Shown here piece by piece: positions 1 through 7,666 of a DNA stretch of 11,517 nt. The position numbers and the translations under genes were made by a program. The DNA comes from SIG575 sp045595725 (GTDB lineage Bacteria > Bacillota > Clostridia > Oscillospirales > Acutalibacteraceae): the NCBI GenBank assembly GCA_045595725.1, contig JAZOAY010000014.1:1-11517 (forward strand), in the 5' to 3' direction. Position 1 is the stretch's first letter; each line of letters opens with the position of its first letter. The notes beneath the pieces are model-generated. The model was given only the letters and a program-made list of their open reading frames with translations. It was not told where the DNA came from and searched no databases.

Positions 1-27
1 GTAAAGACAACTGTAGGAAAAATTATA

Positions 28-56
28 CCCCGGATCTTCAGTAGATTCGGGGTTTT
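28..56 (+). terminator. Intrinsic terminator of an upstream gene
   Basis: A 9-bp stem (28-36 with 44-52, including one G-T wobble) closes a 7-base loop and is followed by TTTT and a T/G-rich stretch. This is the shape of a rho-independent terminator. It probably ends a + strand gene lying left of the window. No coding sequence for that gene is recognisable in bases 1-27. Confidence 0.6.
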
Positions 57-218
57 GTGCATTTGCTGATATTGATTTGCACTTTAAACGCGTCATGGTT
101 GTCGATTTGGTGTGCTTATCGAGTTTTCAATACTTTTTGGAGTAAGATTATGTCGAAAAGAGTAAAGCTCGATACAGAGCCTTCAGGACACATTTCCTCG
201 CGTGCGGATTTTTTATGA
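57..218. other. Intergenic stretch without a recognised gene
   Basis: Between the upstream terminator and the repeat I see no recognisable protein, RNA gene or known riboswitch. Two tiny ORFs occur (95-145 and 150-218). The second has a GGAG at 139-142, but neither encodes anything I recognise. The stretch may be decayed sequence. Confidence 0.4.
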
Positions 219-433
219 CATAATGCTTATGTTTTCGGGGATGATTCCATCCTTTTGGTACATAGGGGGTTTTTGATAACGTAAACATGAAATCAGATGT
301 AATCCTACATAGAAAAACAATTTCAATATCAGAATCCTAATTCCCGATAATACTTGATTTCTCAAAAACAGCAACTTTTTCACTTTGTTAGAAAAATGTT
401 AGAAAACCTGATATCCGCCACTGTTCGTTAAGA
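219..433 (+). repeat. Left copy of a ~215-250 bp repeat flanking the pilus operon
   Basis: This segment is repeated in the same orientation at about 10488-10737, on the far side of the operon. The core is clearest: 270-286 matches 10545-10561 over 17 bases without a mismatch, and 346-368 matches 10633-10655 over 23 bases. Weaker similarity extends left (TATGTTT, ATTCCA) and right (CCTGA, TTAAG). The main length difference is 12 extra bases in the right copy at about 10562-10573, with a further insertion near its right end. The edges are approximate because the ends fade gradually. Confidence 0.85.
269..369 (+). ncRNA. Candidate structured RNA motif, left copy
   Basis: GTTTTTGA (269-276) can pair with TCAAAAAC (362-369). 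GAAATCA (289-295) can pair with TGATTTC (355-361), directly stacked on the first helix on the 3' side, with a 12-nt bulge on the 5' side. Inside sits the hairpin ATGTA-ATCC-TACAT (297-310). The right repeat copy keeps every one of these pairings, and two base pairs differ in a compensatory way. No known riboswitch or leader family is recognised. Whether it is transcribed, and from which strand, is unknown. Confidence 0.4.
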
Positions 434-515
434 AATGTTTTGAAAAAGCAATATTTTTATGGGATGCCTACATCTTTTAAAATCGTTATATAATCAACAG
501 ATAATGGAAATATGG

Positions 516-544
516 TTGAAAAAATTGCTCGGATGTGGTAATAT
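516..544 (+). promoter_or_regulatory. Extended -10 promoter for the pilus operon
   Basis: TTGAAA (516-521), a 17-base spacer and TAATAT (539-544), with TG at 536-537 one base before the -10, form a good sigma-A extended -10 promoter. Transcription would begin near 551. That places ATG 548 upstream of the mRNA and favours GTG 596 as the first start. A perfect TATAAT also lies at 489-494 but has no convincing -35 box 16-18 bases upstream. Confidence 0.5.
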
Positions 545-595
545 CTAATGGGTTTGTGTGTTTGCGTGCCTATAAATAATAAAGAAGATGATTTA

Positions 596-700
596 GTGAC
601 TGATAAAGAACTGAAAAAGCTCAGTCGTCTTGAGCTGCTTGAGCTTCTTCTGACTGAAAGCCGTGAAAATGAGCGGCTCAGAGAAGAACTTAAAAAATAA
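596..700 (+). CDS. N-terminal part of a frameshifted coiled-coil protein
   Basis: The 34-residue reading begins VTDKELKKLSRLELLELLL and ends in a Glu/Arg/Lys-rich helix, then stops at TAA 698-700. From memory, this resembles the N-terminus of a small coiled-coil family (MTDKELKKL-RAELLE type) found beside surface-protein loci in gut Clostridia. I chose GTG 596 because AAAGAAG (581-587) lies 8 bases upstream, it matches the family N-terminus, and it lies downstream of the predicted transcription start. The frame is open back to ATG 548 but has no ribosome binding site there. The next frame opens at 694, exactly where this one closes, and continues the same helical sequence. This is therefore probably the first part of one ~171-residue protein interrupted at the A6 run 692-697. 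Function is unknown. Confidence 0.55.
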   Translation: MTDKELKKLSRLELLELLLTESRENERLREELKK

Positions 701-777
701 AACAGGAAAACACCATAAAAAAGAGTGCACAGCATCTGAATGAAACATCAGAAAATCTGGGTGAGGCTTCAGAAAAA

Positions 778-1110
778 TTGCAAGAGGCATTGAGGCAGGT
801 TTCTTCAATCATAAGCGGTCTTGACAGAATTAATGGAATTATGGTTGAAGAAAAGACTGTTTCGGTTTCAGATGAAATTCAGGAAGAACAGGTAATTTGT
901 GAAGAAAATGAACCTGAAGTTATAATTGAAGATGAAACGGTTTTGTCTGAAGATGAAGTAATTGCGAATAGCAGACATACTGATATTTCAAAGCAACTTG
1001 ACAGTGCTTTGCAATTGATTTCTACAAGAATCAAGGAACTGGACAAGCTTGCAGGTATTGTAGATGAAGATAAAGAAAATCTGGCTCGCTATGATATCGA
1101 TGAAGACTAA
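778..1110 (+). CDS. C-terminal part of the frameshifted coiled-coil protein (unknown function)
   Basis: This is a soluble, acidic, helix-rich protein with no signal peptide and no membrane segment. The reading frame is open from 694, and its upstream codons (IKQENTIKKSAQHLNETSEN) already have the same coiled-coil character as this part. TTG 778 is only a formal start with no clear ribosome binding site, so the segment is more likely the continuation of the ORF starting at 596. Two 25-residue helices, counted from codon 778 at residues 1-25 and 74-98, resemble each other (pattern L..AL...S..I..LD...GI...E). They are separated by a Glu-rich linker at about 26-65. It is the first gene of the operon, 38 bases before the signal peptidase. 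Its role is unknown. A cytoplasmic accessory or regulatory role would be a guess from position only. Confidence 0.6.
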   Translation: MQEALRQVSSIISGLDRINGIMVEEKTVSVSDEIQEEQVICEENEPEVIIEDETVLSEDEVIANSRHTDISKQLDSALQLISTRIKELDKLAGIVDEDKENLARYDIDED

Positions 1111-1148
1111 AAAAACATTCTAATACTCTCGGGAGGAGTTAACCATAA

Positions 1149-1772
1149 ATGGCATTCAAAAGAAAGGTTAACTATACGAACTTTCCCACCTCAGAGCAGA
1201 TTGAAACGGCAATTTTAAAAACGAAGTACAGTCAGAAATATAAAAAAGTATTGAAAAGTACGCTGTCTTCACTTGTTGTTGTGGCAGCGATTGCTGTGCT
1301 TATTGCAACGCTTATGCTACCTGTTCTGCAGATTCAGGGAAGCAGTATGGAACCAACACTGAATGACGAGGAAATCGTTGTTCTTATAAAAACATCAAAT
1401 CTGAAAAGAGGACAGTTGTGCTGCTTTTCCTATCAGAATAAGCTTCTTATCAAACGCATAATCGGTGTTCCCGGAGACAGTATCAACATTAACGAAGAAG
1501 GCTTTGTTTATGTCAATGATACTCTTCTGGACGAGCCGTATATTCTGGACAGGGCGTTGGGAGAGTGTGACATTGATTTTCCTGTACATGTATCGGAAAA
1601 TCATTATTTCATTCTCGGCGATCACCGTTCCACATCAATTGACAGCAGAAGCTCTGCTGTAGGACTTGTGTATACCGAACAGGTGGTAGGTAAAATTTTC
1701 TTCAGAATCTGGCCTTTTGAAGCTTTTGGTAGTATAGATTATCAGAAAAATCAGGACAATCAGGCAGAATAA
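1149..1772 (+). CDS. lepB: Type I signal peptidase
   Basis: Membrane-bound serine protease that cuts signal peptides from exported proteins on the outer face of the membrane. The 207-residue protein has a basic cytoplasmic N-terminus, one membrane segment (about 39-60) and an extracellular catalytic domain. The active-site motif GSSMEPTL contains the nucleophile Ser66. The general base is Lys102 in KRIIGVPGD, and box E is GDHRSTSIDSR (157-167). All key elements are intact, and the size fits the Gram-positive SipS-like group. The ribosome binding site GGGAGGAG (1131-1138) is very strong. It lies 19 bases before the adhesin gene. A signal peptidase inside a pilus locus recalls SipA/LepA of the streptococcal FCT pilus regions, which assists pilus assembly. 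A dedicated role here is inference. The family call is firm. Confidence 0.95.
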   Translation: MAFKRKVNYTNFPTSEQIETAILKTKYSQKYKKVLKSTLSSLVVVAAIAVLIATLMLPVLQIQGSSMEPTLNDEEIVVLIKTSNLKRGQLCCFSYQNKLLIKRIIGVPGDSININEEGFVYVNDTLLDEPYILDRALGECDIDFPVHVSENHYFILGDHRSTSIDSRSSAVGLVYTEQVVGKIFFRIWPFEAFGSIDYQKNQDNQAE

Positions 1773-1791
1773 TTCAGAAAGGGGGATAAAT

Positions 1792-4700
1792 ATGGCAGAT
1801 ATTAAAAAAGAATATCTGAAGGACCATAAGTTGTTCAGAGTAAGAAATAAAAGAATTGTTGCCATAGTCCCTCTTATTGCGGTTTTAGTTGCAATTGTTG
1901 TTTTCTGGTGTCTTAAGCTCGTGGGCATCACCGTTACAAGTGATGCTTTGTGCGGTATTGAAGAACACTCCCACACAATCAGTTGTTACACTGACAGTGA
2001 GCTTACCTGTATTAAACCTGAACACAGTCATTCTTCGGAGTGCTTCCCCGAAAAGGGTGTTGATGTTGAAACATCATACGATTGGAAGAAAACTTTTGAA
2101 AAAGCAACAATCACAAACAATGTTGCAGAAAACCTTGTTTCTATAGCAACTACCCAGGTAGGATACAAAGAAAGCTCACATAATTATGAATATAACGCGA
2201 TGGCAGAAAAACACGGTTACACCCGTTACGGTGAATGGTACGGAAGTGCTTACGGAGAATGGAACACTTTGTTTGTTTCTTTCTGCATGAACTATGCAAA
2301 TATAAACAATTCTGATTCGCTTATAAGCTCTTCAGCTGAAACTATGCGAAGTTTATGGGAGAAAAAGAATCTGTACTTTTCAGCAGACAAGTATAGCGGT
2401 TTAAGAGGCGACGTTGTCTTTTTTGATACGGATTTTGATAAAAATGCAGACCGTACAGGCATCGTTGTTTACAGCAGTGAAAACATTCTTATTGTAATTG
2501 AAGGCAATGTTGACGGTGAGGTAAAATCTGTATGCTACCGGAACACAGATGTTGTTCTGGGCTACGGAAAAACAAGCAGTCTTTATGCTGCAGAGCATAT
2601 CGTAAATTCTGATAAAGAGCAGTCAGGCGGCACATCAGATAAAATATCGGAATTTTCAGGACGAGTCAACAGATATATTCCCAATACAGAAGAACAGCCT
2701 GTAATGTTCAGAATGGCAAGAAGTACAACACAAAGTGTGTATGATAGTGAACCGCTTATTATGATGGCTGAAGATGATCATGGTATAACCTATACATCTC
2801 ATCTTGAAGATGAAGTTGTAGGTGTTGTTTTCAAAGAGCAGTCAGGTGCTGAACTTGGTAACGGTGATACGGTTTATATCGGGGAAATTTATCAGATTTC
2901 TCTTGAGTTCAGCGAAATCAACACAGGCAGTGAGTGGATACAGTTCAGACATAATGAGGACGGATATCTTACGTATCATCTGCCCGAAAACATTCATTGC
3001 GAACCCTTTGATGACTGGCACACAATTTCTGCAAAAACAGAAAACGGAACCATCACCGATGTGGGTGAGTATTTCATGGACGAAACAGGCTTGTTGAGAG
3101 TTAAGTTCTATGAAGATGCCGACGGGATAAACTTTGTTGAAAAATATTCAAATGTTGACTTCTCTATTGACTTCAATGCCACAGTTGCTGCGGCGCAATC
3201 GGGCAGTTCAACTGACATTAAGTTTAATGATAAGATAGATATCAACCTTAATGTTGACGGCACTGCGGGTATGGATGTAACAAAAACCCATGGAGAATAT
3301 GATGCGGATAATCACACAATGGAATATACTATCAGGGTTGAGGCAATTCATGGTGTTGTAAAAGACCTTGTTATTGATGACCAGATATGGGAAAACCATT
3401 ATGCACTCAGGAATACCATTGTTGTAACGGATCTTGAAGGAAATATTATCAGCCCTCAGCCTACAGTTTCTGATCATCCTTTACATAACGGAGGAGCACA
3501 GGGCGGTTTCAGTCTTTCAGGTTTTCCTGATTTCCCTGCAGGCCAGGGATTCCTCATCAAATATAAGGCACAGATATATGATGAACTTTTGTCGAATGAC
3601 TCAGTCGGTATGTGGAATGGCATCGATGCAACAGGAAAAGACTCATTAGGCGGAAACGTTTACAAATGGGGCGAAGACTGGGTAGAAGTCGAACTTGAAA
3701 AAATACAGAAAGACGGTAAACAAGTCGTTGTTGAAGATAATAACGGTAATGATGTTTCTGTTATTGAATGGCAGGTTGAAATCAGAAAGGATAACCATAA
3801 CCTGCAGGGTACTGTTATTATAGATACTCTCGGTGACGGACTTGCTTATTTTACAGATAAAGATATACTTGTCAGACACTATGATGAATGGGGAAACAGA
3901 CTTCCCGATTCTTATATAAGCTGGAACAATGTTACAATCAACGGTAATTCAATGAGTTTTCCGCTTCCTGACGGTTATGCCTTTAACATATCTTATTATA
4001 CAACTTATGAAGAGCCTGACGAAGGCGAAACCGTAAACTATACCAACAGTGTAAGAGCAACAATCAACGGCAGGGAAGAACAGGCAGGAGGCTCTGCAAA
4101 CGTTGTGGGATTTGTTCCCCACGTAGAAAAAAGTGCAAGCGGTAATGACGGAGAGTTTGTTACTTTTACAATTGAGGCTGATGTTCCTGCGGTTATAAAG
4201 GATATGGGTAATTTCCTTATTACTGACCTTGCTGCTTTCTGGGGTTATCCTAACGATGCGGGTTATCTGTATATCGAAAATTCACCTCAGGATATGGTTA
4301 TAACGGCAACGACAGAAAGCGGACGCACTGTCACTTTTACACCTTATAAAGCGGGAGGACCTGTGGAAAACACCTATATTCTTGTTGCCCCCGCCGAAGG
4401 CAATCAGATGCACAGCTTCGTTATTTATTTCAATACGGCAGATACTGATGCGGCTTCTTCAAAATGGATACTTGATGAAAACGCAAAGCTGACAGTTACC
4501 TATAAAATTCCCTTTGATGCCAAAACAGGTACCGAATGGGAGGGCGAACTTACAGGTGAAGATACCCTTGAGGATGTGCTTCTCGATGAACATAAACTGT
4601 CAAACGAGGTATACTTTAACTATACAAATATTACCCAGGAAGTAGCATCAACCACCTATGAATATTCACCGAAGATAACAAAAAAATCATCAGTTCACGA

Positions 4701-6135
4701 AGACGGTAACATAGACTACACAGTTTTGTTCAACAATACAATTCCCGGTTCGGGCGGTAATGAGGGATATATCAACGGCAGTGTGCAGAATTTGTGGTTT
4801 AACGATACCTTCGATGAAAGACTTGACTATGTTGATGATTCGCTTATCGTAACAACCTATTCACCCTGGAATAAAGACTTGTGGGTTTGTAAATATCAGT
4901 ACACAGGAACTGTAACAGGAAATACTATCAGAGCCAATGCAGCGGATTTTGAACTCCTTGACTATAACGAAGAGGCAGATGCACACGGATGGAACTGGAT
5001 TTTAGGTGCAACAAACTTCAAAGATTATTATAGCTGGGTCGGCAGTGGCGGCAGACACGAATATACATATAAACTGAAAGTAAAGGATGAATATCTTTAT
5101 ACCACCGATTACGCTCAGCTGCATTTTGACAATACGGCAGAGCTTACCTGGGATAATGACGGTTCATCAGGACCTGTAACAGAAACAACGGAATTTTACA
5201 CGGGTTTGCTTCACAAGCATGTTGCGCAGAATGATGAAAGGCTTGACTTTGAGGTTCATATCAACAGAATGGCTCTTGATATCCTTGAAGGAGCCGATAC
5301 ATTAACTGTTTATGATAAAATGACGCCTAACCTTTCCGTTTATTGGGATTCAATTAAACTGAAATATGAAGATGGTGTGGGCACTGATGTATGGGTGGAT
5401 TTTGATTCACCTGAAAGCAGATATACATATACGGTAACCTATGACCCATCCGCAAACAGTCTGACATTTATTGTGCCTGACAGCCTTCACATAATAATCG
5501 ACTATACCACACTTATAACAGAAAGTGGTCTTGTATCAGTTGAAAACTCTGTTATGGTTGACGGCAAAGCCGAAGTTGCAGATGTTATCGATGCACTTTT
5601 CAAGGTTCAGGACCATAGTGGCGGTGCTTCAGGTTCAAACAATAAAACAACGCTTCTTAAACAGGACGGCCTGACTAACATTCCGTTGCCTGGTGCAACA
5701 TTTCTGCTTTACGGTCCTATGGGTGACCCGGATGCTGTACTACCTTCAGGTGTGTCACCGACAATTATTACTGAAGACGGCACAGTGCTCAGGTTTATCG
5801 GCAAATATACAACCGGTGCAGACGGTACTTCTGTAATAGAAACTCAGTATCTCACAATCGGAGGACCATACGCTCTTGTTGAATACATAGCACCTGAAGG
5901 ATACGAATTATTAACAAGTCCCGTTTATTTCTATTTCTATGACCCTGACCCTGATGGTGTGATTCAGACAGTTACAACACTTATTGCGGTAGAAAACTTC
6001 AATGGAAGCTTTCTGATTCCCGAAACAGGTGGTATGGGCACATTCAATATGGCAATAATCGGTATTGCCCTTGTGGCATTTCCGGTTTTGTATAGTTTTG
6101 TTCGTCGTAAACGTGAACGGAGGTCAATGGGGTAG
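1792..6135 (+). CDS. Large wall-anchored adhesin / pilus tip protein with degenerate CHAP-like domain
   Basis: A 1447-residue surface protein. Order: basic N-terminus and hydrophobic export segment (about 22-45); two C-x4-H-x-H-x3-C motifs (54-65, 73-84); a CHAP/NlpC-like domain (about 110-260); a linker; about five beta-sandwich modules each opening near a Lys (about K498, K637, K780, K964 and after 1140); a Cna-B/SpaA-like domain (K1290, with E1364 in YALVEYIAPEGY); sorting signal IPETG (1409-1413), hydrophobic segment and RRKRERR tail. In the CHAP-like domain the usual catalytic Cys is Asn158 (GEWNTLF) and the usual His is Arg221 (ADRTGIV), so hydrolase activity is unlikely. AAAGGGGG (1778-1785) is the ribosome binding site. 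A position first among the pilus structural genes, the size and the multidomain build suggest a tip adhesin. The ligand is unknown. Confidence 0.85.
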   Translation: MADIKKEYLKDHKLFRVRNKRIVAIVPLIAVLVAIVVFWCLKLVGITVTSDALCGIEEHSHTISCYTDSELTCIKPEHSHSSECFPEKGVDVETSYDWKKTFEKATITNNVAENLVSIATTQVGYKESSHNYEYNAMAEKHGYTRYGEWYGSAYGEWNTLFVSFCMNYANINNSDSLISSSAETMRSLWEKKNLYFSADKYSGLRGDVVFFDTDFDKNADRTGIVVYSSENILIVIEGNVDGEVKSVCYRNTDVVLGYGKTSSLYAAEHIVNSDKEQSGGTSDKISEFSGRVNRYIPNTEEQPVMFRMARSTTQSVYDSEPLIMMAEDDHGITYTSHLEDEVVGVVFKEQSGAELGNGDTVYIGEIYQISLEFSEINTGSEWIQFRHNEDGYLTYHLPENIHCEPFDDWHTISAKTENGTITDVGEYFMDETGLLRVKFYEDADGINFVEKYSNVDFSIDFNATVAAAQSGSSTDIKFNDKIDINLNVDGTAGMDVTKTHGEYDADNHTMEYTIRVEAIHGVVKDLVIDDQIWENHYALRNTIVVTDLEGNIISPQPTVSDHPLHNGGAQGGFSLSGFPDFPAGQGFLIKYKAQIYDELLSNDSVGMWNGIDATGKDSLGGNVYKWGEDWVEVELEKIQKDGKQVVVEDNNGNDVSVIEWQVEIRKDNHNLQGTVIIDTLGDGLAYFTDKDILVRHYDEWGNRLPDSYISWNNVTINGNSMSFPLPDGYAFNISYYTTYEEPDEGETVNYTNSVRATINGREEQAGGSANVVGFVPHVEKSASGNDGEFVTFTIEADVPAVIKDMGNFLITDLAAFWGYPNDAGYLYIENSPQDMVITATTESGRTVTFTPYKAGGPVENTYILVAPAEGNQMHSFVIYFNTADTDAASSKWILDENAKLTVTYKIPFDAKTGTEWEGELTGEDTLEDVLLDEHKLSNEVYFNYTNITQEVASTTYEYSPKITKKSSVHEDGNIDYTVLFNNTIPGSGGNEGYINGSVQNLWFNDTFDERLDYVDDSLIVTTYSPWNKDLWVCKYQYTGTVTGNTIRANAADFELLDYNEEADAHGWNWILGATNFKDYYSWVGSGGRHEYTYKLKVKDEYLYTTDYAQLHFDNTAELTWDNDGSSGPVTETTEFYTGLLHKHVAQNDERLDFEVHINRMALDILEGADTLTVYDKMTPNLSVYWDSIKLKYEDGVGTDVWVDFDSPESRYTYTVTYDPSANSLTFIVPDSLHIIIDYTTLITESGLVSVENSVMVDGKAEVADVIDALFKVQDHSGGASGSNNKTTLLKQDGLTNIPLPGATFLLYGPMGDPDAVLPSGVSPTIITEDGTVLRFIGKYTTGADGTSVIETQYLTIGGPYALVEYIAPEGYELLTSPVYFYFYDPDPDGVIQTVTTLIAVENFNGSFLIPETGGMGTFNMAIIGIALVAFPVLYSFVRRKRERRSMG

Positions 6136-6196
6136 CCTTCGCAAACATTAACTACGGAGAAAACAAAATAAGTTTCAAAATTGCAAATTTAAAAAA

Positions 6197-6202
6197 GAAA
6201 GG
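6197..6202 (+). promoter_or_regulatory. Ribosome binding site that decides the pilin start
   Basis: GAAAGG (6197-6202) directly abuts ATG 6203, which is too close for initiation. It lies 9 bases before ATG 6212, a normal distance. ATG 6212 is therefore the more likely start, giving 484 rather than 487 residues. Confidence 0.6.
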
Positions 6203-6211
6203 ATGAAAATC

Positions 6212-7666
6212 ATGAAAAAATTATTTGCAGTTTTAATGTCAATCGTACTCGTTTTCGCAATGGGTACAGTAGCTTTTGCAGCAGATGCAGGCTCAATCAC
6301 AATCACAAACGCAGTAGATGGTGCAAATTATGAAATCTATAAGATGCTTAATTTTGCTCCCTCTAATGCAGCAGGTGACAAAGGTATCTACTCAATCGTA
6401 ACAGGTTGGGAAGACTTCTTTGCAGCAGCACCTGCAACTAATTATTTCACAGTAGTATCAAACGGTGATCAGACAACAGTTACACTCAAAGACGGTGTAG
6501 ATGCAGTTGACCAGACTCTTGCAAAGGCAGCTATCAAGTATGCAGAGGATAAAGGCATTGCCGCAACTGCAACTCAGACAGCAAGCGGTGCAACAGTAGA
6601 GTTCACAGGTCTTGCTCTCGGTTACTATGCAATTGATACCTCACTTGGTACTCTTTGTGCTCTCACAAACACAAACTCAGATTTCACAGCAGCTGAAAAG
6701 AACGAAAAACCCGACATCGACAAGCTCGTTCAGGAAGACAGCGAAATGAACAATGCTGACGAAGGTTGGGGTAAAGTTAACGATGCTGATATCGACCAGC
6801 AGGTTAACTACAAATCAACAGTTACTGTAGGTCTCGGTGCAACAAACTATGTAATGCACGATACAATGGAAGCAGGTCTTACATTCAATAACGATGTTGT
6901 TGTTAAACTTGCTGACGGTACAGAAGTTAATGCTTCAAACTATACAGTAGTATATCCTGCAACTGACGGCCACACATTTGATGTTAAATTCAATGATGAT
7001 TTCATTGCAGGTCTTGCTCAGGGTACACAGTTCACAGTTTACTACTCAGCAACTCTCAACGAAAATGCTAACATCGTAGTTGACGGTAACGACAACACAG
7101 TTTACCTTTCATACGGTGAAGACAGCACATGGGAAACAGCTGAACACAAAACAACAACATACACATGGAAAATTGATGTACTCAAGTTCACAATGGACGG
7201 CGAAAACAAAGTAACTCTTGCAGGTGCTGTTTTCGAACTTCTTGACAAAGACGGCAACGCTATCAAATTCTCAGAAGTAGCAGGTGCAGCAGTTCCCACT
7301 TATAAAGTTGACGCTGAAGGCACAATCACTCAGATTACAACTAATGCAAACGGTAAGTTTGAAATCGTTGGTCTTGATGAAGGTGCTTACAAACTTCACG
7401 AAGTTTCAGCTCCCGAAGGCTATAACAAGCTTGCTGCTGACCTTGATGTAGTCATCACAAGTACATATGATGAAACAAATCTTACAGCAACATACGAAAT
7501 CAACGATGCTGACCCCGCAACAATCGAAGTAGAGAACAAAACCGGTGGTCTCTTCCCCGAAACAGGCGGCATCGGTACAACAATCTTCTACGTTGTTGGT
7601 GCACTCCTTATGCTTGCAGCAGTAGTTGTTCTTGTTTCAAAGAAAAGAATGGCTACATTTGCTTGA
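6212..7666 (+). CDS. Major pilin subunit, SpaH/EbpB-type, FPETG-anchored
   Basis: Backbone subunit of a sortase-assembled pilus. The 484 residues (counted from ATG 6212) comprise a signal peptide ending AFA-A (about 1-23), pilin domain D1 (about 25-160), an isopeptide-forming fimbrial domain D2 (about 168-315), and a Cna-B-like D3 (about 320-445) with the E-box YKLHEVSAPEGY, where E397 is the likely isopeptide catalyst. The tail holds sorting signal FPETG (448-452), a hydrophobic segment and SKKR. The usual VxVYPKN pilin motif is absent. AEKNEKPDIDK (161-171) sits where it should be, so Lys163 is the candidate cross-linking lysine. By eye, codon use is strongly skewed (ACA Thr, GCA Ala, CTT/CTC Leu) compared with neighbouring genes, as expected for a highly expressed protein. 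It lies between the adhesin and the class C sortase, in the usual pilus gene order. Confidence 0.92.
   Translation: MKKLFAVLMSIVLVFAMGTVAFAADAGSITITNAVDGANYEIYKMLNFAPSNAAGDKGIYSIVTGWEDFFAAAPATNYFTVVSNGDQTTVTLKDGVDAVDQTLAKAAIKYAEDKGIAATATQTASGATVEFTGLALGYYAIDTSLGTLCALTNTNSDFTAAEKNEKPDIDKLVQEDSEMNNADEGWGKVNDADIDQQVNYKSTVTVGLGATNYVMHDTMEAGLTFNNDVVVKLADGTEVNASNYTVVYPATDGHTFDVKFNDDFIAGLAQGTQFTVYYSATLNENANIVVDGNDNTVYLSYGEDSTWETAEHKTTTYTWKIDVLKFTMDGENKVTLAGAVFELLDKDGNAIKFSEVAGAAVPTYKVDAEGTITQITTNANGKFEIVGLDEGAYKLHEVSAPEGYNKLAADLDVVITSTYDETNLTATYEINDADPATIEVENKTGGLFPETGGIGTTIFYVVGALLMLAAVVVLVSKKRMATFA

Noticed and set aside
150..218. 22-codon ORF with a GGAG ribosome binding site in the upstream gap
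   Set aside because: Too short, unrecognised product and no support beyond a single start signal. Probably chance.
548..595. ATG 548 as the start of the first gene
   Set aside because: It has no ribosome binding site and lies about where the predicted promoter would start transcription. GTG 596 has AAAGAAG upstream and fits the family N-terminus.
457..735. Minus-strand Ser/Arg-rich ORF
   Set aside because: It is the complement of a Glu/Lys-rich coiled-coil coding stretch, a typical shadow with no ribosome binding site.
6119..6135. Strong GGAGGT before ATG GGG TAG at the end of the adhesin gene
   Set aside because: It encodes only Met-Gly in the adhesin frame, and the Arg-rich sorting-signal tail explains the GGAGG sequence.
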